64,000 bases of DNA from Sphingopyxis fribergensis (GTDB lineage: Bacteria; Pseudomonadota; Alphaproteobacteria; Sphingomonadales; Sphingomonadaceae), in NCBI RefSeq assembly GCF_000803645.1, contig NZ_CP009122.1, forward strand, positions 93,501-157,500, in the 5' to 3' direction. Below are positions 9,624 to 17,301 of the stretch, one piece after another. The notes under the pieces were generated by a model. That model was not told the DNA's origin. It saw only the letters and a program-made list of their open reading frames with translations, and made no database searches. Within the stretch, counting starts at the first letter, position 1. Every line of letters starts with the position of its first letter. The translations under genes were made by a program, and so were the position numbers.

Positions 9624-9796
9624 TCGACCACCTCCTTTCGCTTTGTTGACGATGGTATCAAGTTAAGCGTGTTCGCCGGCAAATCAAGACGGCCGAGAAT
9701 TATGGAATGGCCAAACCCCGGTGCGGCCGGGTTCGGCTTGTCGTTCCGATGCAAGCCGGAATAGGGTGGTCGCTTCACACGGCAGAAAGGATTGTC

Positions 9797-10180
9797 ATGG
9801 CCCACGGCACCGCGCGCATCGGCAAGGATCATTATCGCACCGAAATCAACGTCAGCGGCCATCTCCTGATCGGCGACGAGGGGCCGGGGCTCGGCGGACA
9901 GGGCGCGGGGCCGGCGCCTTATGATTTTCTGCTCGCCAGCCTCGGCGCCTGCACCGCGATCACGCTGCGCATGTACGCCGACCGCAAGGACTGGCCGCTC
10001 GAATCGGTCGACGTCGGACTTCGCCTGCGTGGGGGCAAGGACGATCTGCGCATCGATCGGGTGCTGACGATCGCCGGGCTCGACGACGAACAGAAGGCGC
10101 GGCTGGCCGACATTGCCGAGCGGACGCCGGTGACGCTGACGCTGAAAGGCGGGCTGCCGATCGACACGCGGCTCGCCTGA
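9797..10180 (+). CDS. OsmC/Ohr family protein
   Basis: 127 residues, normal for a short OsmC protein; family members reduce organic hydroperoxides with a pair of cysteines. The ATG at 9797 is preceded by AGAAAGG at 6-7 nt. The family core is clear: GPAPYDFLLASLGACTA at residues 38-54 puts the peroxidatic Cys at position 52 at the start of the central helix. The second, resolving Cys of the usual ...CPVHRTL motif is replaced by Thr110 (ERTPVTLTL), so a standard disulfide cycle is not possible within one chain. It may use thiol partners or have another role. It stands alone, followed 50 nt later by the tetR gene, which has its own promoter. Confidence 0.85.
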   Translation: MAHGTARIGKDHYRTEINVSGHLLIGDEGPGLGGQGAGPAPYDFLLASLGACTAITLRMYADRKDWPLESVDVGLRLRGGKDDLRIDRVLTIAGLDDEQKARLADIAERTPVTLTLKGGLPIDTRLA

Positions 10181-10191
10181 CCGCGTGCCAC

Positions 10192-10220
10192 TGGACAAAT
10201 TGCGGCCCGTCACTTATATA
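10192..10220 (+). promoter_or_regulatory. Promoter of the tetR gene
   Basis: TGGACA (10192-10197), 17-nt spacer, TATATA (10215-10220). The expected start of transcription at about 10227-10230 coincides with the ATG at 10230, and there is no Shine-Dalgarno sequence, so the mRNA is probably leaderless. Confidence 0.6.
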
Positions 10221-10232
10221 CCAGCCGTTATG
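10217..10232 (+). promoter_or_regulatory. Operator-like site over the tetR -10 region and start codon
   Basis: On the minus strand this reads CATAACGGCTGGTATA. It shares the GGTATA half with the two sites in front of the efflux operon (consensus TWTACTGAYYGGTAYA), with a weaker second half. Its position over the -10 box and start fits autorepression. Confidence 0.45.
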
Positions 10233-10850
10233 GAAATAGAAACCGCCACCATCGCCACACCGCACAAGGGCCGGCCACGCGAATTTTGCGTCGATGCCGC
10301 GCTGGCGTCGGCGCTGCGCGTCTTCTGGTCGAAGGGCTATGAGGGCGCATCGATGGCCGACCTGACCGAGGCGATGGGAATCACCAAGCCCAGCCTTTAC
10401 GCCGCTTTCGGCAACAAGGAAGCGCTCTTCAACAAGGCGCTCGACCTGTATGAGCGCGAAAAGGCCGACTATATGCGCGCGGCGCTCGAGGCGCCGACCG
10501 CGCGCGGGGTCGCCGAGCGGCTGATGTATGGTGCGCTCGACATGCACACCTGCCCCGAGAATCCGAACGGCTGCCTTGGCGTGATCAGCTCGGTCGCGTG
10601 TGGCGCTGAGGCTGAGTGCATTCGCGAGGCCGTGGTCGAGCGCGGCGCTGCGGCGAAGCGCGCGATGCTCGAACGCTTCGCGCGCGCAAAGGCGGACGGC
10701 GATTTTCCTCCCGATACCGATCCCGACGGGCTCGCGCAGTTTCTGATCGCGGTGAACCAGGGCATGGCCGTGCAGGCCGGTTCGGGCGCGACGCGCGCTG
10801 ATCTCGAGCGCTTGGTCGAAACCAGTCTGAAGCTGTGGCCGGGGCGTTGA
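10230..10850 (+). CDS. TetR/AcrR-family transcriptional repressor
   Basis: 206 residues. The helix-turn-helix lies at about residues 25-64 (ALRVFWSKGYEGASMADLTE then MGITKPSLYAAFGNKEALF), the classic TetR N-terminus. The C-terminal half is the ligand and dimer domain, with several Cys (CPENPNGC, VACGAEAEC) that might sense redox or electrophiles. The start at 10230 fits a leaderless transcript from the promoter at 10192-10220; an upstream in-frame start at 10185 would be inside the promoter. The gene lies directly before an RND efflux operon on the same strand, and both promoters carry similar operator-like sites, so it most likely represses itself and the pump and is released by a pump substrate. 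Confidence 0.9.
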   Translation: MEIETATIATPHKGRPREFCVDAALASALRVFWSKGYEGASMADLTEAMGITKPSLYAAFGNKEALFNKALDLYEREKADYMRAALEAPTARGVAERLMYGALDMHTCPENPNGCLGVISSVACGAEAECIREAVVERGAAAKRAMLERFARAKADGDFPPDTDPDGLAQFLIAVNQGMAVQAGSGATRADLERLVETSLKLWPGR

Positions 10851-10859
10851 TAGAATTAT

Positions 10860-10875
10860 TTTACTGACCGGTACA
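10860..10875 (+). promoter_or_regulatory. TetR operator-like site A
   Basis: TTTACTGACCGGTACA, nearly identical to site B at 10907-10922 when that site is read on the minus strand (TATACTGATTGGTATA). It lies just upstream of the -35 box of the efflux operon. Confidence 0.6.
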
Positions 10876-10883
10876 ATATGGTC

Positions 10884-10912
10884 TTGACGCAGCGCAACAA
10901 GACTTATATACC
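10884..10912 (+). promoter_or_regulatory. Promoter of the RND efflux operon
   Basis: TTGACG (10884-10889), 17-nt spacer, TATACC (10907-10912). The -10 box is inside operator site B, so a bound repressor would block RNA polymerase. Confidence 0.65.
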
Positions 10913-10922
10913 AATCAGTATA
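10907..10922 (+). promoter_or_regulatory. TetR operator-like site B
   Basis: TATACCAATCAGTATA has perfect TATAC/GTATA arms around a 6-nt core and covers the -10 box of the efflux promoter. Confidence 0.65.
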
Positions 10923-11239
10923 CAAAGGCTCTCCCCCGAGACCGGCCGCCGTATGGCAAAGATCATGCGGCGGCCGGATTCATCATCCAGATTATTTTCC
11001 CGGGAGCGGGTCCTGTTCCGGTCGGTACCTGTTGGTCATCGTCCGCAAGTCATAACAGGGAGCCGGCGCGCGCATCGATAAGGTGCGGGTAACCGGAGGG
11101 GTGGCCGTCGTCTTCGAAGGGGGCCGCCCAGCATCAAGGACTGTTTCAAGATCGGACCGAAGGCACGCGCTTTCGGTGCTGAGAACCTTTGCGCTCCGCG
11201 CGCAGCCGAACCGAACGAAAAGAAGAAGAGGGCAACTTC

Positions 11240-12511
11240 ATGACCGTCCACACCCCGATCGAAAAGCTCGACCCCGCCGACGCCAAGGTCCGCCGCGAAC
11301 TCAAGACATTGCTCCATCCCGGCCGCGGCCGCCGCGCCGCGTGGATCGGCGCCTTCCTGGTGCTCGTGATCGGCGCCTGGTGGCTGCTTCGCGACGGCCC
11401 GCCGCCGGCCGCCGCCGCGCCCGCGCCCGTGCTGACCGTCGCCGTGCCGATCGCGCGCGATGTGACCTTGTGGGACGAATATATCGGCCGCTTCGAGGCG
11501 TCGAAAGCGGTCGAGGTGCGTCCGCGCGTTTCGGGCGCGATCACCGGCATCCACTTCACCGATGGCCAGATCGTCCGCCAGGGCCAGCCGCTCTTCACGA
11601 TCGACCCGCGCCCCTATCGCGCCGCGCTGGCCGAAGCGCGCGCCTCGGCGGCCAGCGCGCGCAGCGATCTGGCGCTCGCGCGGCTCGAACTCGACCGCGC
11701 CGGCCGCCTCGTCGATATCGAGGCGGTATCGCAGAGCGAGATCGATCGCCTTCGCGCGCGGGTCAATGCCGCCAATGCCGCGCTCGCCGGGGCCGATGCT
11801 CGCATTGCGGCGCGCGCGCTCGACGTCGAATTCACCACCGTCCGCGCGCCGCTCAGCGGTCGCATTTCGGACCGCCAGATCGACGCGGGCAACCTCGTGT
11901 CGGCGGGCGATGCCGGCGGCACGCTGCTGACCACGATCAACGCGCTCGATCCCGTCTATTTCACCTTCCAGGGGTCCGAAGCCTTGTTCCTCAAGACCAA
12001 GCGCGAGGGCGGCGACAAGGCCGCGGCGGTCGAAGTCCGCCTGCAGGATGAAAGCGACTATCGCTGGAAGGGCCAGCTCGACTTTACCGACAACGGGCTC
12101 GACCCGCGCTCGGGTACGATCCGCGCCCGCGCCAGCTTCCGCAACCCGGAGATGTTCCTGACCCCCGGCATGTTCGGCAATATGCGCCTGTCGACCGGGC
12201 AGACGGCGCGCGCGCTGCTGGTCCCCGCCGCCGCGGTGCAGACCGACCAGGCGCGCAAGATCGTCTATGTCGTCGGCAAGGACGGCATGGTCGCGGCCAA
12301 GCCGGTCGAGCTGGGCCCCGAAGTCGACGGCCTGCGCGTCATCCGTTCGGGCCTGGCGCCGACCGATCAGGTCGTCATCAATGGCTATCAGTTCGCGCGT
12401 CCCGGCACCAAGGCGGTGACCAAGACCGGCAAGATCGCCGCGGTGGCGCCACCAAAGGGTGCGGCGGGTGCGGTCGAACCGGTGTCGGCGCAGGCGACGT
12501 TTGCGCGGTAA
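11240..12511 (+). CDS. RND efflux periplasmic adaptor (membrane fusion protein)
   Basis: 423 residues. The ATG at 11240 follows GAGGG; a longer frame to 11189 lacks a ribosome binding site. One N-terminal membrane helix (about residues 33-48, IGAFLVLVIGAWWLL) anchors it in the inner membrane. The barrel-sandwich/lipoyl half motif is at about 75-120 (VEVRPRVSGAITGIHFTDGQ), an alpha-hairpin at about 130-190, the second lipoyl half at about 200-235 (TTVRAPLSGRISDRQIDAGN), then beta-barrel and membrane-proximal domains. In the family this protein links the pump to the outer-membrane factor. It is first in the operon, ahead of the pump and NodT-type channel, under the putative TetR-controlled promoter. 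Confidence 0.93.
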   Translation: MTVHTPIEKLDPADAKVRRELKTLLHPGRGRRAAWIGAFLVLVIGAWWLLRDGPPPAAAAPAPVLTVAVPIARDVTLWDEYIGRFEASKAVEVRPRVSGAITGIHFTDGQIVRQGQPLFTIDPRPYRAALAEARASAASARSDLALARLELDRAGRLVDIEAVSQSEIDRLRARVNAANAALAGADARIAARALDVEFTTVRAPLSGRISDRQIDAGNLVSAGDAGGTLLTTINALDPVYFTFQGSEALFLKTKREGGDKAAAVEVRLQDESDYRWKGQLDFTDNGLDPRSGTIRARASFRNPEMFLTPGMFGNMRLSTGQTARALLVPAAAVQTDQARKIVYVVGKDGMVAAKPVELGPEVDGLRVIRSGLAPTDQVVINGYQFARPGTKAVTKTGKIAAVAPPKGAAGAVEPVSAQATFAR

Positions 12512-12520
12512 GTTGATTTA

Positions 12521-12651
12521 GCCCCTCCCCTTCAGGGGAGGGGTTGGGGTGGGGTCCATCGGCCTCGATCGAGGCCGATGGACCCCACCCCGCTGCGACT
12601 AGGCAGCAAGCTGCCAAGTCTCGCTGCCCCTCCCCTGAAGGAGAGGGGCTG
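12521..12651. repeat. Palindromic REP/MITE-like element between pump genes
   Basis: Outer copies of CCCCTCCCCT (12522-12543 and 12626-12648) flank a perfect 46-bp palindrome at 12546-12591 centred on CTCGATCGAG. It fills most of the gap between the adaptor and pump genes. In RNA it would form a very stable hairpin that could lower pump expression relative to the adaptor or protect upstream mRNA. Confidence 0.75.
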
Positions 12652-12685
12652 AGCAAAACCATTTTCTTCAGACAGGGGCTCTCCC

Positions 12686-15600
12686 ATGCGCCTATCCCGC
12701 TTTTTCATCGACCGGCCGATCTTTGCCGCCGTGCTCGCTGTCATCATCACCATCGTCGGCGCGGTCGCCTATATCGGGCTGCCCGTGTCGCAATATCCCG
12801 ACATCGTGCCGCCAACGGTGACGGTGACCGCCACTTATCCGGGTGCCTCGGCCGAAACCGTCGCCGACACGGTGGCGGCGCCGATTGAGCAGGAAATTAA
12901 CGGCGTCGACAATATGCTCTATATGAGCAGCCAGTCGACCGGCGACGGCGTCGTCACGATCACCGTGACGTTCAAGATCGGCACCGACCTCGATGCCGCG
13001 CAGGTGCTGGTGCAGAATCGCGTCGCGATCGCGACTCCGCGTCTGCCCGAAACGGTGCAGCGGCTGGGCGTGGTTACGCGCAAGACATCGCCCGACTTCC
13101 TGCTGATCGTGAACCTCGTCTCCCCCGACAAGTCGCTCGATCGCGCCTATATCTCCAACTATGCGCTGACCCAGCTGCGCGATCGCCTCAGCCGTATCGA
13201 CGGCGTCGGCGACGTGCGCCTGTTCGGCAGCCGCGACTATGCAATGCGCGTGTGGATCGATCCCGGCCGCGCCGCCGCGCTCGACCTGACCGCGGGCGAG
13301 ATTGTCGCCGCGCTGCGCCGCGAAAATGTGCAGGTCGCCGCGGGTTCGCTCGGCCAGCCGCCGCATGCCAATGGCAGCAGTTTCCAATTGAGCGTCGAAA
13401 CGCAGGGCCGCCTGACCGACCCCAAGGACTTCGCCAACATCGTCATCCGCAGCGATGCCGACGGGCGCCAGGTTCGTGTCTCGGACGTCGCGCGCGTCGA
13501 GCTTGGCGCGTCGGACTATAATTCGAACACCTATTTGTCGGGCGATCCAACCGTCATCATGGCGACCTTCCAGCGCCCCGGGTCGAACGCGCTCGCTGCG
13601 GCGCAGGCGGTCGAGGCCGAAATGGCGGCGGCATCGAAAAGCTTTCCCAAGGGCCTCGAATATCGCGTCATCTATAACCCGACCGAGTTCATCGCCCAGT
13701 CGATCGACGCGGTGATGGAAACGCTGATCGAGGCGGTGTTCCTTGTCGTCATCGTCATCCTGGTTTTCCTCCAGAAATGGCGCGCGGCGATCATTCCAGT
13801 GCTCGCGATTCCGGTGTCGCTGATCGGGACGTTCGTGGTGCTCGCAGCGTTCGGCTACAGCCTCAACAATTTGTCGCTGTTCGGGTTGGTGCTCGCGATC
13901 GGCATCGTCGTCGATGACGCGATCGTTGTGGTCGAAAATGTCGAACGCAATCTCGAGAAGGGCATGAGTGCGCTCGAAGCCGCGCGCACCTCGATGGACG
14001 AAGTGTCGGGTGCTCTCGTCGCGATCGTGCTCGTGCTCTGCGCGGTGTTCGTGCCGACCTTGTTCCTCACCGGCCTGTCGGGTGCTTTCTATCAGCAGTT
14101 CGCGGTGACGATCTCGACCGCGACGATCATCTCGCTTGTCCTCTCGCTGACGCTGTCGCCCGCGCTCGCGGCGATCCTGCTCAAGCCGCACGCCCCCGCG
14201 CAGGCCGACGGATGGCTGATGGCGCGCATCCACCGCGCGGGCGAACGCTTCAATGACGCGTTCGAGAAATTGAGCAACGGCTATGCGCGGCTCACCGACC
14301 GGCTGGTACGCGCGCCCAAGAAGATGATGGTCACCTACGCCGGGCTGATCGCCGCGACCGCAGGCCTGTTCTGGGCGACCCCGACCGGATTCATCCCGGC
14401 GCAGGACCAGGGTTATTTCCTCGTCGTCGCCAAGTTGCCTGCGGGCGCCTCGGTCGAGCGCACCGATGCGGTGCTGAAGAAGGTCGCCGGCCGCGTGCTG
14501 CCGATCGAGGGCGTGCTCGGTTCGGTGATGCTCGCGGGCTTCGATGGCCCGTCGCAGACGCTCGCGCCGAACTCGGCTGCCGCTTACTTCCCGCTCAAAT
14601 CCTTTGAGGAGCGCGGGAAGCTCGGCGTCAATTTCGAGGACATCATGAACCAGGCGCGCGCTAACACGGCGGATATCACCGAGGCGCAGATCGTCATCAT
14701 CCCGCCGCCGCTGATCCAGGGGATCGGCTCGGCGGGTGGCTACCGGATGATCGTGCAGGATCGCGGCGGGAACGGCTATGCCGCGCTCGCGAACGAGACG
14801 AACAATCTGATCGGCAAGGCGAACCAGACCCCGGGGCTCGCGAACGTCTTCACCTTCTTCGATCCGTCGAACCCGCGCGTCTATGCCGATATCGACCGGG
14901 CGAAGGCGAATATGCTCGGCGTCCCGCCCGAGCGCGTGTTCGAAGCGTTGCAGGTCTATCTCGGCTCGGCGTTCGTCAACGACTTCAACCTGCTCGGCCG
15001 CACCTATCGTGTGACCGCACAGGCCGACGCGCCCTATCGCCAGACCGTCGCCGACATTGCGAACCTGCGGACGCGGTCCGATTCAGGAGCGATGGTGCCG
15101 ATCGGGTCGGTCGCCAATTTCGAGGACCGCACGGGGCCGTACCGCGTTACGCGTTATAACCTGTTCCCCGCGGTCGAGATCGACGGCGACACCGCTCCGG
15201 GCTCGTCGTCGGGCGCCTCGTTGACGACGATGGAAAAGCTCGCGAGCGATTCGCTTCCCGCGGGTTACGGCACCGAGTGGACGGGCATCGCCTTCCAGCA
15301 AAAGGCGGCAGCGAACACCGCGGGCATCGTCTTCGCGCTCGCGGTGGTCTTCGTCTTCCTCGTGCTCGCGGCCCAATATGAAAGCCTGATGCTGCCTTTA
15401 GCGATCATCTTCATCGTTCCGATGTGTCTGCTCGCGGCGATGATCGGCGTGAATTTGCGCGGCATGGACAATAATGTGCTGACGCAGATCGGGCTTGTCG
15501 TGCTCATCGCGCTTGCGGCGAAGAATGCGATCCTGATCGTCGAATTCGCCAAGCAGGCCGAAGAAGAGGATGGTCTGTCGCCGATCGAAGCCGCGGTGCG

Positions 15601-15880
15601 TGCCGCGCGCGACCGCCTGCGCCCGATCCTGATGACCAGCTTTGCTTTCATTCTCGGCGCGGTGCCGCTCTTGATCGCGAGCGGGGCAGGGGCGGAGCTG
15701 CGCCAGGCGCTCGGCACCGCGGTCTTCTTCGGCATGCTCGGCGTGACGGCGTTCGGCCTCATCTTCACCCCGACCTTTTACGTCGTCGCCCGCTCGCTCA
15801 GCCTTTGGTCGGCCGAGCGGCGGGCGCGGCGTGGCGGATCGGACGACCACGGGACCGCGCTGCCGGTTCCGGCGGAATAG
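12686..15880 (+). CDS. RND multidrug efflux pump, HAE1/AcrB type
   Basis: 1064 residues, normal for AcrB-like pumps. It starts with MRLSRFFIDRPIFAAVLAVI, the typical first transmembrane helix, and contains two large periplasmic loops and twelve predicted helices. The proton-relay aspartates are present in helix 4 as D410-D411 (GIVVDDAIVVVENVE), and the helix-10 Lys lies in LAAKNAILIVEFA. The pump exchanges protons for drugs, dyes or lipophilic compounds and works with the adaptor upstream and the NodT-type channel downstream. No strong Shine-Dalgarno precedes the ATG. The gene starts 34 bp after a palindromic repeat, which may tune its expression. Confidence 0.96.
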   Translation: MRLSRFFIDRPIFAAVLAVIITIVGAVAYIGLPVSQYPDIVPPTVTVTATYPGASAETVADTVAAPIEQEINGVDNMLYMSSQSTGDGVVTITVTFKIGTDLDAAQVLVQNRVAIATPRLPETVQRLGVVTRKTSPDFLLIVNLVSPDKSLDRAYISNYALTQLRDRLSRIDGVGDVRLFGSRDYAMRVWIDPGRAAALDLTAGEIVAALRRENVQVAAGSLGQPPHANGSSFQLSVETQGRLTDPKDFANIVIRSDADGRQVRVSDVARVELGASDYNSNTYLSGDPTVIMATFQRPGSNALAAAQAVEAEMAAASKSFPKGLEYRVIYNPTEFIAQSIDAVMETLIEAVFLVVIVILVFLQKWRAAIIPVLAIPVSLIGTFVVLAAFGYSLNNLSLFGLVLAIGIVVDDAIVVVENVERNLEKGMSALEAARTSMDEVSGALVAIVLVLCAVFVPTLFLTGLSGAFYQQFAVTISTATIISLVLSLTLSPALAAILLKPHAPAQADGWLMARIHRAGERFNDAFEKLSNGYARLTDRLVRAPKKMMVTYAGLIAATAGLFWATPTGFIPAQDQGYFLVVAKLPAGASVERTDAVLKKVAGRVLPIEGVLGSVMLAGFDGPSQTLAPNSAAAYFPLKSFEERGKLGVNFEDIMNQARANTADITEAQIVIIPPPLIQGIGSAGGYRMIVQDRGGNGYAALANETNNLIGKANQTPGLANVFTFFDPSNPRVYADIDRAKANMLGVPPERVFEALQVYLGSAFVNDFNLLGRTYRVTAQADAPYRQTVADIANLRTRSDSGAMVPIGSVANFEDRTGPYRVTRYNLFPAVEIDGDTAPGSSSGASLTTMEKLASDSLPAGYGTEWTGIAFQQKAAANTAGIVFALAVVFVFLVLAAQYESLMLPLAIIFIVPMCLLAAMIGVNLRGMDNNVLTQIGLVVLIALAAKNAILIVEFAKQAEEEDGLSPIEAAVRAARDRLRPILMTSFAFILGAVPLLIASGAGAELRQALGTAVFFGMLGVTAFGLIFTPTFYVVARSLSLWSAERRARRGGSDDHGTALPVPAE

Positions 15881-15891
15881 GGAGTAACATC

Positions 15892-17301
15892 ATGATCCTC
15901 CGCAATATCCTCACCGCGGCCTCGGCGCTGGCGCTCGCCGCCTGCGCGGTCGGCCCCAACTATGCCGAGCCCAAATCGGCGTCGGCACCGGTGGCGACCG
16001 GGCCGTTCGTCTCGGCGAACAGCCCCGCAGTGTCGCTCGCGCCGGTCGCGGGCGACTGGTGGCGGCTCTATGACGATCCCGTGCTCGACGGGCTCGTCGC
16101 CGATGCGCTCGCCAGCAACACCGACGTTCGCGTCGCGGTGGCAAATATCGCCCGTGCCCGTGCGTCGCTGCGCGGCGCGCGCGCCGACCGGCTGCCGCAA
16201 GGTGAGATCGGTGCCGGCGCCAATTATGGTCGTAGCCCCGAAGGCCAGCGCTTGCCGAATGCCGATCGCGAAGATTGGGCCGTCGATGTCGGCCTGAACG
16301 TCTCCTACGAGGTCGATCTGTTCGGCCGCGTCAGCCGCTCGATCGAGGCCGCGCGCGGCGACACGGCGGCGGCCGAAGCCAATGCCGACGCGGTGCGCGT
16401 GATCGTAGCCGCCGACACGACGCAGGCCTATGCCGACGCCGCCTCGGGCGCAGCACGGCTCGACGTTGCGCGCCGCATCGTCGGGCTGCTCGACCAGCAA
16501 GTAAAACTGACCCAGCGCCGCAAGGATGTCGGGATGGCGACGGGGCTCGACCTCGCCCGCATCACGACGCTGCGCGATCAGCGGTCGGCCGACATTCCTT
16601 CCATCGAAGCTGAACGGCAGGCGGCCTTGTTCCGCCTCGCGACTCTGACCGGTCGTGCCCCCGCCGCGTTGCCCGCCATCGCTGGCGATCGCAACATCAG
16701 CCTCGAGATCACCGACCCGATCCCAGTCGGTGATGGGGCGGCGCTATTGAAGCGCCGTCCCGACATTCGCGCCGCCGAGCGCCGCCTGGCCGCGGACACC
16801 GCGCGCATCGGCGTCGCGACGGCGGACCTGTATCCGCGCATCACGCTCGGCGGGTCGGCCGGCTCGACCGGATCGGGCTTCGGCGACGTGTTCGGCGGCG
16901 GGCCGATCCGCTGGCTGCTCGGGCCCTTGCTCAACTGGGCCTTCCCGAACCAGGAGCCGGCGCGCGCGCGGATCGCGGCGGCCGAGGCCGATACGCAGGC
17001 GTCGCTCGCCGAATTCGACGGCACGGTACTGCGCGCGCTCGAGGAAACCGAAACCGCGCTGTCCTCATACGCCCGCTCGCTCGAACAACGGCAGGCGCTG
17101 CGCGCGGCGCGCGACCAGTCCGAACGCGCGGCGCGGATCGTCCGCGCCAAGCGCGAGGAAGGCGCGTCCGAATCGTTCGAATGGCTCGACGCCGAGCGAA
17201 CCTTTGCCGAAGCCGAGGCGACGCTCGCCGAACAGGACGGGCAGATCTCGCGGCGCCAGATTGCGCTGTTCCGCGCGCTCGCGGGCGGCTGGTCGAGCTA
17301 G
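15892..17301 (+). CDS. NodT-type outer-membrane efflux lipoprotein
   Basis: 469 residues with two outer-membrane efflux (OEP) domains. The ATG at 15892 is 11 nt after the pump stop, with GGGAG overlapping that stop, so the pair is co-translated or nearly so. The lipobox LALAAC gives an acylated Cys near residue 18, followed by VGPNY, typical of the NodT/OprM group. Coiled-coil helices at about 140-250 and 330-440 form the periplasmic tunnel. It completes the tripartite pump. Its TAG stop shares a CTAG tetranucleotide with the stop of the convergent MocR gene. Confidence 0.95.
   Translation: MILRNILTAASALALAACAVGPNYAEPKSASAPVATGPFVSANSPAVSLAPVAGDWWRLYDDPVLDGLVADALASNTDVRVAVANIARARASLRGARADRLPQGEIGAGANYGRSPEGQRLPNADREDWAVDVGLNVSYEVDLFGRVSRSIEAARGDTAAAEANADAVRVIVAADTTQAYADAASGAARLDVARRIVGLLDQQVKLTQRRKDVGMATGLDLARITTLRDQRSADIPSIEAERQAALFRLATLTGRAPAALPAIAGDRNISLEITDPIPVGDGAALLKRRPDIRAAERRLAADTARIGVATADLYPRITLGGSAGSTGSGFGDVFGGGPIRWLLGPLLNWAFPNQEPARARIAAAEADTQASLAEFDGTVLRALEETETALSSYARSLEQRQALRAARDQSERAARIVRAKREEGASESFEWLDAERTFAEAEATLAEQDGQISRRQIALFRALAGGWSS

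Larger units (their letters stand above)
8939..9796. other. Gene-poor, locally AT-rich stretch
   Basis: No ordinary protein gene is supported here. The part at about 9240-9340 is much richer in A and T than the rest of the window and holds a 6-bp hairpin with a GCAT loop (9279-9294). A tRNA-Cys-like 3' end fragment lies at 9343-9365. A small candidate gene with its own terminator is on the minus strand at 9498-9690. The mix of low GC and a tRNA end fragment looks like the scar of an integrated element. Confidence 0.5.
10851..11239 (+). other. Regulatory intergenic region and long leader of the RND operon
   Basis: No gene is supported. The left third holds the operon promoter and two operator-like sites. 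The remaining roughly 320 nt would be a long untranslated leader, in which I see no riboswitch family I can name. Confidence 0.5.

Noticed and set aside
12692..14233. Minus-strand frame of 513 codons inside the pump gene
   Set aside because: His/Asp/Arg-biased shadow of a clear AcrB-like gene.
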